Assembly: GCF_025128055.1 (NCBI RefSeq)
Contig: NZ_JAHLYS010000038.1
Location: 1 to 61,833, forward strand
Source of the DNA: Synechococcus sp. CS-1329
GTDB taxonomy: Bacteria; Cyanobacteriota; Cyanobacteriia; PCC-6307; Cyanobiaceae
DNA length: 61,833 nucleotides
Reading direction: 5' to 3'
Shown here: piece by piece, positions 7,247 through 16,534 of the stretch
Layout: every line of letters begins with the position of its first letter
Position numbering within the stretch: the stretch's first letter is position 1
Program-made: the position numbers and the translations under genes
Notes under the pieces: model-generated
Seen by the model: only the letters and a program-made list of their open reading frames with translations
Databases searched by the model: none
What the model was told of the DNA's origin: nothing

Positions 7247-8511
7247 CAGATCTCCCCCAGCAGTCGCTGCAGCGGTCTCCAGGGCGCCGCCGCCGCGGGC
7301 AGGGCGCGCAGCACCTCTTCGCAGAAGCCGCGCTTGAGCAAGCCAGCGGCCACCGCCGCCGAGAGGCCCCGGCTCTGCAGGTAGAACAGCTCGTCGGTCT
7401 GCAGCCGGCTCACGGTGGCGCCATGGGCGCAGCGCACGTCGTCGGCCACGATCTCCAGTTCGGGCTTGGTGTCAATCCGGGCCTGGTTGGAGATCAGCAG
7501 GTTGCGACTGAGCTGGGAGGCATTGGTGCGCTGGGCGGCCCGGGGCACCTTCACCGCTCCGTTGAACACACTGCGGCCGCGGTCATCGGCGATGGCCTTG
7601 TGCAGTTGATCGAGCTGGCCTTCGGGGCCGCGGAATTCAACGCGGCTGTGGGTGTCGGCCAACTGCTGGCCATCGGCCAGCTGCAGGGCCTTGAGGCTGG
7701 TGGTGGCTTCACCATCCACCTGCACCACCCGTGGTTCAAAGCGCGAGAGCGCCCAGCCGTGGCTGGCCCACACCGACTCCAGCAGGCTGCGGGGCTCCTG
7801 CTCCACCGCCAGATGGCCGAGGAAGCAGGCCGGACCCTCACCCAGGGCCAGCAGGCCATGGCGCAGCGTTGATTCACGGCCCAGATGGGCTTCGATCACC
7901 AGGCTGGTGAGGCTGCTGCCGGAGCCCAGCTGCACCTGCAGCACCTCCAGGCTGGCCTTCTCCTCCAGCAGCAACAGCACCCGCACGGGGCGCATCACAC
8001 CATCTCCGGCGGCCTGGCTCACCAGCTCCAGGGTTGGGGCCACCACAGCGCTCACCCGCAGCGCCAGCACGCGAGGGGCGCTGGCCTGGTTGAGCTCCAC
8101 CGGCCAATGCTGCTCACAGTTGCAGGTGGCCAGGGTGTGACCCAGGGCCTGCTGCACCTCATCAGCGTCCAGCAGCGAAAGCCCAGCCGGCAGGCTCTGC
8201 CCGGCCAGGGGATCCCCAGGGGCATCGAGCCAGAGCCGCACCACACCGGCGGCTGGCTCCGGCCAGCGGCCCTGCTCGCTGGCCGGAGCCAGGGCCGGAG
8301 CCAGGGCCGGAGCCAGGGCCGTGAGCGCGGCGAGATCGGTGAAGCGCCAGTCTTCCTGGCGGCGGGAGGGCAGCGGCTGGCGAGACAGGGCCTCGCGGCC
8401 GCGCCATTGCACAGCTTCAAGCTCACCGACCGGGGCCGGCAGCCGCTCCAGGAAGGTGGTCACCCATGCGGAGGCGGCCACAGCCGCCGAGTTGGACATC
8501 GCCGCCACCAT
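7246..8511 (-). CDS. sufD: SufD, Fe-S cluster scaffold subunit
   Basis: The 421-residue protein belongs to the SufB/SufD family; SufD forms the SufBC2D scaffold on which Fe-S clusters are built. Diagnostic parts are the C-terminal HKAI-DD-RGRSVFNGAVKV, QRTNASQLSRNLLIS, ARIDTKPELEIVADDVRCAHGATVS and FYLQSRGLS. The N-terminal region is variable and contains an A-L-A-P repeat from three 12-base tandem copies (about 8285-8325). The stop overlaps the sufS start, and the start overlaps the sufC stop. A second in-frame ATG four codons in (8499) is an alternative start. Confidence 0.95.
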   Translation of the reverse strand: MVAAMSNSAAVAASAWVTTFLERLPAPVGELEAVQWRGREALSRQPLPSRRQEDWRFTDLAALTALAPALAPALAPASEQGRWPEPAAGVVRLWLDAPGDPLAGQSLPAGLSLLDADEVQQALGHTLATCNCEQHWPVELNQASAPRVLALRVSAVVAPTLELVSQAAGDGVMRPVRVLLLLEEKASLEVLQVQLGSGSSLTSLVIEAHLGRESTLRHGLLALGEGPACFLGHLAVEQEPRSLLESVWASHGWALSRFEPRVVQVDGEATTSLKALQLADGQQLADTHSRVEFRGPEGQLDQLHKAIADDRGRSVFNGAVKVPRAAQRTNASQLSRNLLISNQARIDTKPELEIVADDVRCAHGATVSRLQTDELFYLQSRGLSAAVAAGLLKRGFCEEVLRALPAAAAPWRPLQRLLGEI

Positions 8512-9299
8512 CAGGCCACCTCCAGAACGGCCAGCTCCTGATCCACCCAGTCGTAACCGCGGTCCTCCAGCTCCAGCGCCAGCTCCTTGCCGCCGGTGCG
8601 CAGGATGCGGCCGCCGGCCATCACATGCACATAGTCGGGAGTGATCACATCCAGCAGACGCTGGTAGTGGGTGATCAACAGGGTGGCGTTGTCGGGGCTG
8701 GCCAGATGATTCACGCCGCCCGCCACGATGCGCAGGGCATCGATGTCGAGGCCGGAATCGGTTTCATCGAGGATCGCCACCAGGGGATCCAGCAGGGCCA
8801 TCTGCAGAATCTCGTTGCGCTTCTTCTCACCACCGGAGAAGCCCTCATTGACACTGCGCTCAAGGAAGGCGGGATCCATCTGCACCACCTGCAGACGTTC
8901 CCGCACCAGATCTTCGAAGGCAAAGGTGTCGAGTTCCTCTTCGCCCTTCTCACTGCGACGGGCGTTGGTGGACACCCTCAGGAACTCAAGGTTGCTGACC
9001 CCGGGAATTTCCACGGGATACTGGAAGCCCAGAAACAGGCCCAGCCGGGCCCTCTGCTCCGGTTCAAGATCCAGCAGATTGGCGCCGCGATAGAGCACAC
9101 GGCCGCCGGTGACGACGTACGAGGGATGGCCGGCCAGCACCTTGGAGAGGGTGCTCTTGCCGCTGCCGTTGCGACCCATCACCGCATGGATTTCTCCGGC
9201 CTTGATCGTCAGATTCACACCCTTGAGGATCGGCTTGTCCTCCACCCGGGCCTGCAGGTCAACGATTTCGAGGAGGGTATCGGCTTCGGGGCGAATCAC
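8511..9299 (-). CDS. sufC: SufC, Fe-S assembly ATPase
   Basis: This is an ABC-type ATPase of 262 residues that binds SufB and SufD and powers scaffold rearrangement. Visible motifs are Walker [10 protein letters not shown], the Q-loop region [13 protein letters not shown], the SufC-type signature [13 protein letters not shown], Walker [18 protein letters not shown] and the switch His in [10 protein letters not shown]. The open frame extends upstream to 9461, but the extra 54 residues overlap the sufB terminus and are not SufC-like. The GTG at 9299 gives [15 protein letters not shown], a normal SufC start. It lies 79 bases after sufB. Confidence 0.95.
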   Translation of the reverse strand: MIRPEADTLLEIVDLQARVEDKPILKGVNLTIKAGEIHAVMGRNGSGKSTLSKVLAGHPSYVVTGGRVLYRGANLLDLEPEQRARLGLFLGFQYPVEIPGVSNLEFLRVSTNARRSEKGEEELDTFAFEDLVRERLQVVQMDPAFLERSVNEGFSGGEKKRNEILQMALLDPLVAILDETDSGLDIDALRIVAGGVNHLASPDNATLLITHYQRLLDVITPDYVHVMAGGRILRTGGKELALELEDRGYDWVDQELAVLEVA

Positions 9300-9378
9300 A
9301 GTGGGCGGAGCAGAGGAAAGAATAGGGAAAGGAGCGGTGCTCCTGATGAATGAAGTCCGAGGGAGGGGGCCGGGGTGA

Positions 9379-10821
<1,443 letters not shown>

Positions 10822-10826
10822 GGGAT

Positions 10827-11198
10827 TCAGGCGGCAGGGGGTTCGATGTGGGTCTTGATCTCCTCGAGACCGATGGACTGCTGCTCGCCGCGGAAGGGGT
10901 TGTCCTCCGTGAGGAAGAGCATGCAGTGGCACTCCTTGCGCTCTCTCATCGGCACGCAGGGGCAGTTCCAGAACGCCTGTTCCGCCTCGGCCTTCTTGTC
11001 CTCATAGTGGCGGCAGGGGCAAAGGGCTGCGCCCAGCTGCTCCTTGTGGCGGGCCAGCCCCTCAAGCACCACCGCCGTCACGCCTGGATCAATGCAGAAA
11101 TAGGTGTCGGTCCGCTTGGCGTAGGCCTCAGCGAAACGCCGGATCAGCTCCAGGCTCTCGCTGCTGGGTGCGGCCGTGGCGGAGGGGGCGTCAGACAT
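10827..11198 (-). CDS. ftrC: ferredoxin:thioredoxin reductase catalytic chain
   Basis: The 123-residue protein transfers electrons from photosynthetically reduced ferredoxin to thioredoxin, which activates Calvin-cycle and other enzymes in the light. The invariant pattern C-P-C (60, 62), C-P-C (79, 81), C-H-C (90, 92) is present. By family knowledge one Cys of each outer pair forms the active-site disulfide and the others bind the 4Fe-4S cluster. The length and the start [10 protein letters not shown] fit. Its position as first gene of the suf transcription unit, five bases from sufB, links a 4Fe-4S client to its assembly machinery. Confidence 0.96.
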   Translation of the reverse strand: MSDAPSATAAPSSESLELIRRFAEAYAKRTDTYFCIDPGVTAVVLEGLARHKEQLGAALCPCRHYEDKKAEAEQAFWNCPCVPMRERKECHCMLFLTEDNPFRGEQQSIGLEEIKTHIEPPAA

Positions 11199-11504
11199 GA
11201 ATTCAGAGGAATGAGTGGGTCACCGAGGCCGGAGTGAAGGACCCAGGCGGCGGGAGGGCAGAGACAGCACCCGGGGCGACAGGGCGGACAGGGGGCTGCA
11301 GAGAGTTCCGAAGGGGGTCAACGGATCGGGCTGACGACACCGTTGAATTACGAAACCCATTCGTTTCGTTACCAGAAACCCTAGGGCAGCTGGGCTGGCG
11401 ATGGGGGCTGAAGCCATTGTGAACTGCCCATGGCCACAACACCAGAACGAGCGTGGCAATGTGTGGAGAAGGTTCGCGACTGGACGGACCGGACTGAGTG
11501 TCCG
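11199..11504. promoter_or_regulatory. divergent ftrC-suf / sufR control region
   Basis: These 306 bases separate the leftward ftrC-sufBCDS unit from the rightward sufR and hold no supported gene. They contain a perfect inverted repeat (11350-11369), the best operator candidate. A looser CAAC...GTTG pair (11319-11322 and 11342-11345) has a 19-base spacer and is less convincing. Promoter boxes could not be fixed with confidence. Confidence 0.7.
11350..11369. promoter_or_regulatory. candidate SufR operator
   Basis: ACGAAAC, six spacer bases (CCATTC), GTTTCGT: a perfect 7-base inverted repeat. The published cyanobacterial SufR site is, as I recall, an AAC-N6-GTT-centred palindrome (CAAC-N6-GTTG), and the same AAC/GTT core with N6 spacing is seen here. 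It lies almost midway between the two divergent starts, suited to control both. Binding itself is inferred. Confidence 0.6.
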
Positions 11505-12179
11505 ATGAGCGCCTCCACCCAGGCCCCAACCCGAGAAGCCGCCCTGGCACTCCTCCTGCGACAGGGAGAAGCCACAGCTGCCCAGCTCGCCGAGCTCCTG
11601 GGGGTATCGGTGCAGATCATGCGTCGCCATCTGCGCAGCCTCGAAGACGACGGCCTGGTGGCCAGCAGTTCCAGTGGTGAAGGCCCGGGCCGCCCCAGCA
11701 ACCACTGGCACCTCACAGACGAAGGCCACGACCAGTTCCCCAACGGCAGCGAGCACTTCGCCCTCGCCCTGCTCACGTCCCTGGCGGACAGCCTGCCCGC
11801 CGACACCGTGCAGACCCTGCTGCGCCAGCAGGCCATCACCAAAGCCCTCGACTACCGGCGTCAGATCGGCAGTGGGTCCCTGCTGGAGCGCCTGGAGCGT
11901 CTGGTGGAACTGCGCTGCAACGAGGGTTATGTCAGCGATTGCCACGCCGAGCCCGACGGGCTCTCCTGGTGCATGAGTGAATTCCACTGCTCCGTCTCCC
12001 GCCTCGCTGAGCAGTTCCCGGTGCTCTGCGACCAGGAGCTGCAACAGATGCGCCACACGTTTCCCGACTGCAGCGTTGAGCGGGTGCACTGGCGCCTCGA
12101 AGCAGGCCACTCCTGCGGATTTCGCATCACCCCCCACAGCGGCGGATCGGCCCCGTTGACCCAGGACCAGGATGACTGA
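11505..12179 (+). CDS. sufR: SufR, iron-sulfur repressor of the suf operon
   Basis: The 224-residue regulator has an N-terminal DeoR/ArsR-like winged helix (AALALLLRQGEATAAQLAELLGVSVQIMRRHLRSLEDDGLV) and a GRPS wing. The C-terminal half carries cysteines in the order RC...DC...WC....HC, the arrangement that in SufR holds an Fe-S cluster. Apo/holo switching reports Fe-S status and represses sufBCDS. It is divergent from ftrC-sufBCDS, as is usual in cyanobacteria. ATG 11505 (MSASTQAPTREAAL) is chosen over 11430 because upstream residues are not domain-like. It overlaps the next gene by eight bases. Confidence 0.93.
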   Translation: MSASTQAPTREAALALLLRQGEATAAQLAELLGVSVQIMRRHLRSLEDDGLVASSSSGEGPGRPSNHWHLTDEGHDQFPNGSEHFALALLTSLADSLPADTVQTLLRQQAITKALDYRRQIGSGSLLERLERLVELRCNEGYVSDCHAEPDGLSWCMSEFHCSVSRLAEQFPVLCDQELQQMRHTFPDCSVERVHWRLEAGHSCGFRITPHSGGSAPLTQDQDD

Positions 12180-12561
12180 GGCCCAGGCCGGCCCCCTCGC
12201 CAGCACGGATCTGGCCACCCTTGAGGCCACCCTGCTCCCCAGCCTCGAGCGCCACCACCTGCGCTTGCTGGCCCACTGCCTGCGCACCCTGCAACAGGTG
12301 GCCGGCAGCCGCTGGGGCCCGTTGCCGGCCCGCCCCGCCCTGGTCGCCTGGGTGGCTCAGCAGGGAGGGGCCGCCGCCGATCCCGGCTTCCAGCAGGCGT
12401 TTCTCACCCAGCTGGAACGCGGCGCCCTGCAATTGCAGACCCTGGCCACCAGCCGGGGCTGCGATCCCCTCGCCCTCGACATCAGCGACCTGATCGTCTG
12501 GGCGGAGGCAGAGGCCAGAGCCCGGCTCAACCTCGCCAACCCAGCCCCACCACCAGGCTGA
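12172..12561 (+). CDS. conserved-type hypothetical protein following sufR
   Basis: The 129-residue soluble protein is rich in Leu and Ala and largely helical (LERHHLRLLAHCLRTLQQVAG; FLTQLERGALQLQTLA). No domain was recognised. Its ATG sits inside the last codons of sufR (eight-base overlap), which implies translational coupling and possibly a role near SufR or Fe-S metabolism, though that is inference. Its last 35 bases overlap the convergent EamA gene. Confidence 0.7.
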   Translation: MTEAQAGPLASTDLATLEATLLPSLERHHLRLLAHCLRTLQQVAGSRWGPLPARPALVAWVAQQGGAAADPGFQQAFLTQLERGALQLQTLATSRGCDPLALDISDLIVWAEAEARARLNLANPAPPPG

Positions 12562-13426
12562 CCCCCGCCAGGGCCAGCACGGCCGCCAGCAGCCCACTGG
12601 CGCCCGGCCGGTCCCCCTCCAGTCCCGCCAGCGGCAGGGCCAGCACCGGAGCGGTGGCCAGCAGGGCCACGGCCAGGCCGGCCGGCAGGTGCTGGAGGGC
12701 CGTCTGCTGCAGCACGATGCCGGCGCTGGTGCCCAGCAGGGTGGCCACCACCACCAGCGGCCAACGCCGCCGCAGCGGGCGCGGACGCAGCCCCGGGGGC
12801 GGCAGTCGCCACAGCAACGGCAGCATCACGAAGGCCGCGGCCGCCAGGCGCAGGCTGGCCGACTGCAGCGGCGGCAGGTCCGAATCCCGCAGGGCGGCCC
12901 TGGAGAGCAGGGCGCCGGCACTGCCGCAGACCAGCGCGGCCAGGGCCAGCAGCAGACCCAGCCTCTGGCCCCCCGGGGGCAGGGGCACCACATCGGGGCC
13001 CCCGGCCGGGGGCTGCTGACGGGCCACCAGCGCCACCGAGAGACAGATCAGCGCCACCCCCAGCCCCTGGGGCCAGCGGGGCCACTCGGCCAGAAACAGG
13101 GCCCCGCCCAGCAGCGAAAGGGCCGGGCCACCCGCTTCAAGGGTGAGGGTGCGACGGGTGCCCAGCCGGCGCAGCGCCGCGAAATAAAAGCTGTCCCCCA
13201 GGGCGATGCCGAGCACGCCGCTGGCCAGCAGCAACAGCAGCGCCGGCGGCGACACCCACCAGCCCCCCAGCAGCAGGAAAGGCATCTGGAGCCCCACCGC
13301 CAACAGATTCTTGACCAGGTTGAGCTGGGCGGCGCTCAAGGAGGTGGGCAAACGCCGCCAGAGGCTGCTGGAGAGTGCCCAGCAGAGGGCTGCGGCCAGG
13401 GCCGCCACGACTCCCGTGCTGGCCAC
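12527..13426 (-). CDS. EamA/DMT-family permease
   Basis: The 299-residue membrane protein has about ten hydrophobic helices in two related halves, the layout of drug/metabolite transporters. Typical pieces are LCWALSSSLWRR at the start, GIALGDSFYFAALRRLGTRRT after helix 3-4, and LLGTSAGIVLQQTALQHLPAGLAVALLATAPVL in the second half. Members export metabolites or amino acids; the substrate cannot be told from sequence. It is convergent with the sufR-linked gene and overlaps it by 35 bases. Confidence 0.87.
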   Translation of the reverse strand: MASTGVVAALAAALCWALSSSLWRRLPTSLSAAQLNLVKNLLAVGLQMPFLLLGGWWVSPPALLLLLASGVLGIALGDSFYFAALRRLGTRRTLTLEAGGPALSLLGGALFLAEWPRWPQGLGVALICLSVALVARQQPPAGGPDVVPLPPGGQRLGLLLALAALVCGSAGALLSRAALRDSDLPPLQSASLRLAAAAFVMLPLLWRLPPPGLRPRPLRRRWPLVVVATLLGTSAGIVLQQTALQHLPAGLAVALLATAPVLALPLAGLEGDRPGASGLLAAVLALAGVSLVVGLGWRG

Positions 13427-13481
13427 CGGGCAACGGCTGGGGTAAGGGAGTTGCGATCATCGCTACAGCCGTGCTGCCGCC

Positions 13482-14108
13482 GTGAGCATTCCCATCGCCG
13501 ACGCCCTCAGTTTCTTCAGGCTCAGCTGCGGGCGCTGGCGCTCCCAGCGCACCAGCCACCACCTGCTGCACCGCCGCGCCGAGGCCGGTGGTTCGATGAT
13601 CGAGGTGGTGAACGTGGAGGCCAGCGATCCACGCCTCAGGGCGATCGCCGAGCTGCACGGCCAGGACCCCGCGGGTCTGGTGGGGGGCTGTCAGGTGCGC
13701 TGGAGCGGCTCGATGGCCTGGGACAAGGCCGGCGAAGCCCACCAGGGGGAGTCGGTGTTCGGCCTGATCCCCACCGACGCCGCCGGACGCGAAGGGCTGC
13801 TGCTGCGTGACCGGGGCTACGCGGAAACCGCTCCTGTGGCGGGTCACTTCCGCATGGATGACCGCGACGGCCTGCTGCTCACCACCGCCTACGAAACCAT
13901 GAGCAGCCTGGAGCGCTTCTGGTTCCCCAACCCCAACCTGCGCCTGCGCACCAGCACCGTGGAGGGGCTCTCCAACACCGCCTCCTTCTGCATGGAGAGC
14001 CGCTGCCTGGAGGCCGACCAGACCGAGGACAGTGTCGCCTCAGACCAGGGCGCCACGGAGCCGGCAGAGGCCCCGCGCCAAGCCCTGGTTTCGGCCTTCG
14101 GCTGGTAG
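13482..14108 (+). CDS. cpcS: phycobiliprotein lyase, CpcS/CpeS family
   Basis: The 208-residue protein is a lipocalin-fold chromophore lyase that attaches phycocyanobilin (or a related bilin) to a cysteine of phycobiliprotein subunits. It shows family markers GRWRSQRTSHHLLHRRAEAG.S near the start, LLLTTAYETMSSLERFWFPNPNLRLRTS and ASFCMESR in the second half. The last 35 residues are acidic and non-conserved. The start is GTG 13482. It is 92 bases before cpcG, another phycobilisome gene, on the same strand. CpcS and CpeS cannot be separated by eye, so the exact bilin and subunit are uncertain. Confidence 0.88.
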   Translation: MSIPIADALSFFRLSCGRWRSQRTSHHLLHRRAEAGGSMIEVVNVEASDPRLRAIAELHGQDPAGLVGGCQVRWSGSMAWDKAGEAHQGESVFGLIPTDAAGREGLLLRDRGYAETAPVAGHFRMDDRDGLLLTTAYETMSSLERFWFPNPNLRLRTSTVEGLSNTASFCMESRCLEADQTEDSVASDQGATEPAEAPRQALVSAFGW

Positions 14109-14200
14109 GGCGGCCCTGCCCCAAAGAGCCCTTCAAACGTTACGGACTGTGAGCCCTGCCGCCCCGGGCCGGGTTCCACCGGGCCTGACTTCTACGATCC

Positions 14201-14986
14201 ATGGCGACGGATGACGATGTTCGCGTGGCGATCCCGCTTCTGAAGTACGCACCCACCAGCCAGAACTCTCGAGTGAAGGCGTTCCGTGTGGGCTCTGACG
14301 AGGATCCGAAAGGCGTCTCGCTTGACAAGGCGTTCGACCGCAACGCCCAGAACGTGGTGATCGAGGCGGCTTACCGTCAGATCTTCTTCCACGCGTTCAA
14401 GGTGGATCGCGACACAATTCTGGAGTCGCAGCTGCGCGATGGCCAGATCACTGTGCGCGATTTCATCCGGGCCCTCTGCCTCTCGGATACCTTCACCCGC
14501 AGCTTTTACAACCTCAACAGCAACTATCGGGTGGCTCGCCACCTGGTGGAGAAATTGCTGGGTCGTCAGGTGTATGGCAAGGCCGAGGAAATCGCCTGGT
14601 CAGCAGTGATCATGACGAAGGGAATCGCCGGTGCCGTGGATAAAATCCTCGACAGCGACGAGTATCTCGAGAATTTTGGCTACGACATGGTTCCGTACCA
14701 CCGCAACCGCGTGGTCGGCTCCCGCGAAGTGGGCGAAACCCCCTTCAACATCACCTCGCCCCGCTACGAGGCCTACCACCGCGGCATTCTGGGCTTCCCC
14801 CAGATCGTCTACACCGGTACCGCCAAGACCCTGCCCAAATGGGCCAGCCAGCGCCGCGGCGGCTTCCCCGAGGACTACCTCCCCTGGGTTCGCACCCTGC
14901 CTGCTCTGCGCAGCGGAGCCGCGTCATCGGGCAACACCAACATGGATTACCTCTCGAAGGTTCCCTACCGCAGCATCGGTCGCTGA
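14201..14986 (+). CDS. cpcG: phycobilisome rod-core linker CpcG
   Basis: The 261-residue linker joins phycocyanin rods to the allophycocyanin core. It begins with MATDDDVRVAIPLLKYAPTS and has one PBS-linker domain over about residues 20-150, with AYRQIFFHAFKVDRD, LRDGQITVRDFIRALCLSDTF and FYNLNSNYRVARHLVEKLLGR, all typical. The remaining C-terminal part (GIPGFPQ-type YHRGILGFPQIVYTG) is the core-binding region. Length matches CpcG1 rather than the membrane-anchored CpcL form: no C-terminal hydrophobic helix is seen. It is followed by a strong terminator. Confidence 0.95.
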   Translation: MATDDDVRVAIPLLKYAPTSQNSRVKAFRVGSDEDPKGVSLDKAFDRNAQNVVIEAAYRQIFFHAFKVDRDTILESQLRDGQITVRDFIRALCLSDTFTRSFYNLNSNYRVARHLVEKLLGRQVYGKAEEIAWSAVIMTKGIAGAVDKILDSDEYLENFGYDMVPYHRNRVVGSREVGETPFNITSPRYEAYHRGILGFPQIVYTGTAKTLPKWASQRRGGFPEDYLPWVRTLPALRSGAASSGNTNMDYLSKVPYRSIGR

Positions 14987-15020
14987 TTCCAGGGGCCTCT
15001 GGCTCCCCTTCACGTTCTTC

Positions 15021-15049
15021 AAAACGGCGGCTCACCCCGTCGTTTTTTT
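15021..15049 (+). terminator. intrinsic terminator after cpcG
   Basis: AACGGCGG (15023-15030), six-base loop, CCGTCGTT (15037-15044), then a run of T to 15049. One G-T wobble in the stem. It lies 35 bases after the cpcG stop. Confidence 0.85.
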
Positions 15050-15159
15050 GTTGGTCCTTCAACAGGAGCCCAGTCAGGTGTTGCTGACGGAGGGCAGCCA
15101 AGAGGCCGAGATCGGCGGGATTGACCCCAAACTGATCCCAAACGAAATCCGGAGATACG

Positions 15160-16305
15160 GTGACTCAGGCTCTCTCGTCCTTGGCTCGCATGACCCTGCG
15201 TCAGCTCCGTCAGATCGCCAGTGACCTCGGCGTGAGCCTGTACAGCAGGAAATCCAAGGAGGAACTGCTCAACGAGATCCACCACGTCAATGGCGAAGAC
15301 GATCCATCCCGCTCCGATCCAGCGCCCTCATCCGGCCCGTCCTCTCCAAGCCTCGAGACCCTGGAAGCGGGATTCAGCGCCGCTCCCCGCCCCAGCGCTG
15401 AAACCAAGGTGGTGTTTCTGCCCAGGGATCCCCAGTGGGCCTACGTGTTCTGGGAGATCGCGGAAGCCGAGCGCATGAAGGCCATCGAGGCCGGTGCCGG
15501 CCAGCTCTGTCTGCGGGTCGCCGACGTGACCGGGCTGCCCGCTGGCGCTGCTCACCCGCACACGCTTCAGGAGGTTCCTGTCGACAGCCATGCCACCGAG
15601 TGGTACCTGCCTGTCCCCCTCAGCGACCGGGACTATCGCGTTGAGCTGGGCTACCGCAAGCACGGCGGTGGTTGGCTCTCCCTGGGCTTTTCCTCCATGG
15701 CCCGAGTGCCCGCCCTGCAGCCCAGCGAGCAGATCCTCGATCAGTTCGTGCCCTTCTCCCTGGAGGCAGCCCCCAGCGAAACAGCTCTCGGCAGCCCCTA
15801 CCCCCACAGCAGCCCCGCCCCCCACGCAACCGAAGTGGACAGTGGCCTGCACGAACGCCTGTATCAGTCGGCCACGGTGCGCTGGAAGCATTTCGGCCGC
15901 GGATCCGAAGCTTTCCACGAGCTCGAGGATTCCGACTCGGCCTCAGGCCTGCGCGGCCTGAACGATTCCGGCATCGGCCTCTGGGCCAGTGGCCGCAACG
16001 AATCAGGCCTCGGTGGTGTGGCGCCCCGTCAGCGGTCCTTCTGGCTGGTGGCCGATGCGGAGCTGATCGTCTACGGCGCCACCGATCCGGCCGCCAAGCT
16101 CACCATCGGCGATGAAGAAGTGCCCCTCTCCGCCGATGGCACCTTCCGTGTGCAGGTGCCCTTCCGCGACGGCCAGCAGCTCTATCCCATCCAGGCCGTG
16201 GCCGCTGACGGCGAACAGAAGCGCAACATCACCCTGAGCTTCAAGCGCAGCACCCCCGAGGACAACAGCAATCCCTCCAGCCAGGCCGTGGCTGAGTGGT
16301 TCTGA
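15160..16305 (+). CDS. DUF4912-domain protein with N-terminal Rho-N/SAP-like motif
   Basis: The 381-residue protein starts at GTG 15160. Residues about 10-45 (MTLRQLRQIASDLGVSLYSRKSKEELLNEI) form a SAP/Rho-N-like nucleic-acid-binding helix pair. The middle (VVFLPRDPQWAYVFWEIAEAERMKA, LRVADVTG, WYLPVPLSDRDYRVELGYRKHGGGWLSLG) is a DUF4912 domain, and a second, related beta-rich segment near the C-terminus reads FWLVADAELIVYGATDP..KLTIG. A linker with D-S-G-L/I-G repeats (about residues 255-290) lies between. The role is unknown. It is coupled to the next small gene by TGATG. Confidence 0.8.
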   Translation: MTQALSSLARMTLRQLRQIASDLGVSLYSRKSKEELLNEIHHVNGEDDPSRSDPAPSSGPSSPSLETLEAGFSAAPRPSAETKVVFLPRDPQWAYVFWEIAEAERMKAIEAGAGQLCLRVADVTGLPAGAAHPHTLQEVPVDSHATEWYLPVPLSDRDYRVELGYRKHGGGWLSLGFSSMARVPALQPSEQILDQFVPFSLEAAPSETALGSPYPHSSPAPHATEVDSGLHERLYQSATVRWKHFGRGSEAFHELEDSDSASGLRGLNDSGIGLWASGRNESGLGGVAPRQRSFWLVADAELIVYGATDPAAKLTIGDEEVPLSADGTFRVQVPFRDGQQLYPIQAVAADGEQKRNITLSFKRSTPEDNSNPSSQAVAEWF

Positions 16306-16478
16306 TGCGCACCTTCGTTGCCTTGACCCCCCTGGCCGGCACGCTCGCCCTGCCCTTTCTTGTGCCGGTGCTGATGCTCAAAGTGGGCATCGGCACAGCG
16401 GTGGGCATGGCCGTGCTGGTGAGCACCCTCTGGTTTGTGCTGATGCTGCGCACCGCCGAGATGCCCGGCCACCACTGA
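16305..16478 (+). CDS. small membrane protein
   Basis: This is a 57-residue protein with two hydrophobic helices (about residues 4-24 and 29-50) and a short polar tail. Its ATG overlaps the stop of the DUF4912 gene (TGATG), so translational coupling is likely. No family was recognised. Confidence 0.65.
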   Translation: MRTFVALTPLAGTLALPFLVPVLMLKVGIGTAVGMAVLVSTLWFVLMLRTAEMPGHH

Positions 16479-16534
16479 GGCCAGCCCAACTCCCCCTCAG
16501 AGGGGAATGCTCAGGGGAGCCGCAATGCAGCGCC

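Noticed and set aside
5825-7384. 519-codon open frame on the plus strand
   Set aside because: It is antisense to sufS (with the flanks of two neighbours), Gly/Gln/His-rich without motifs; a high-GC shadow.
11319-11345. CAAC...GTTG pair as SufR site
   Set aside because: The spacer is 19 bases rather than six; the palindrome at 11350-11369 fits better.
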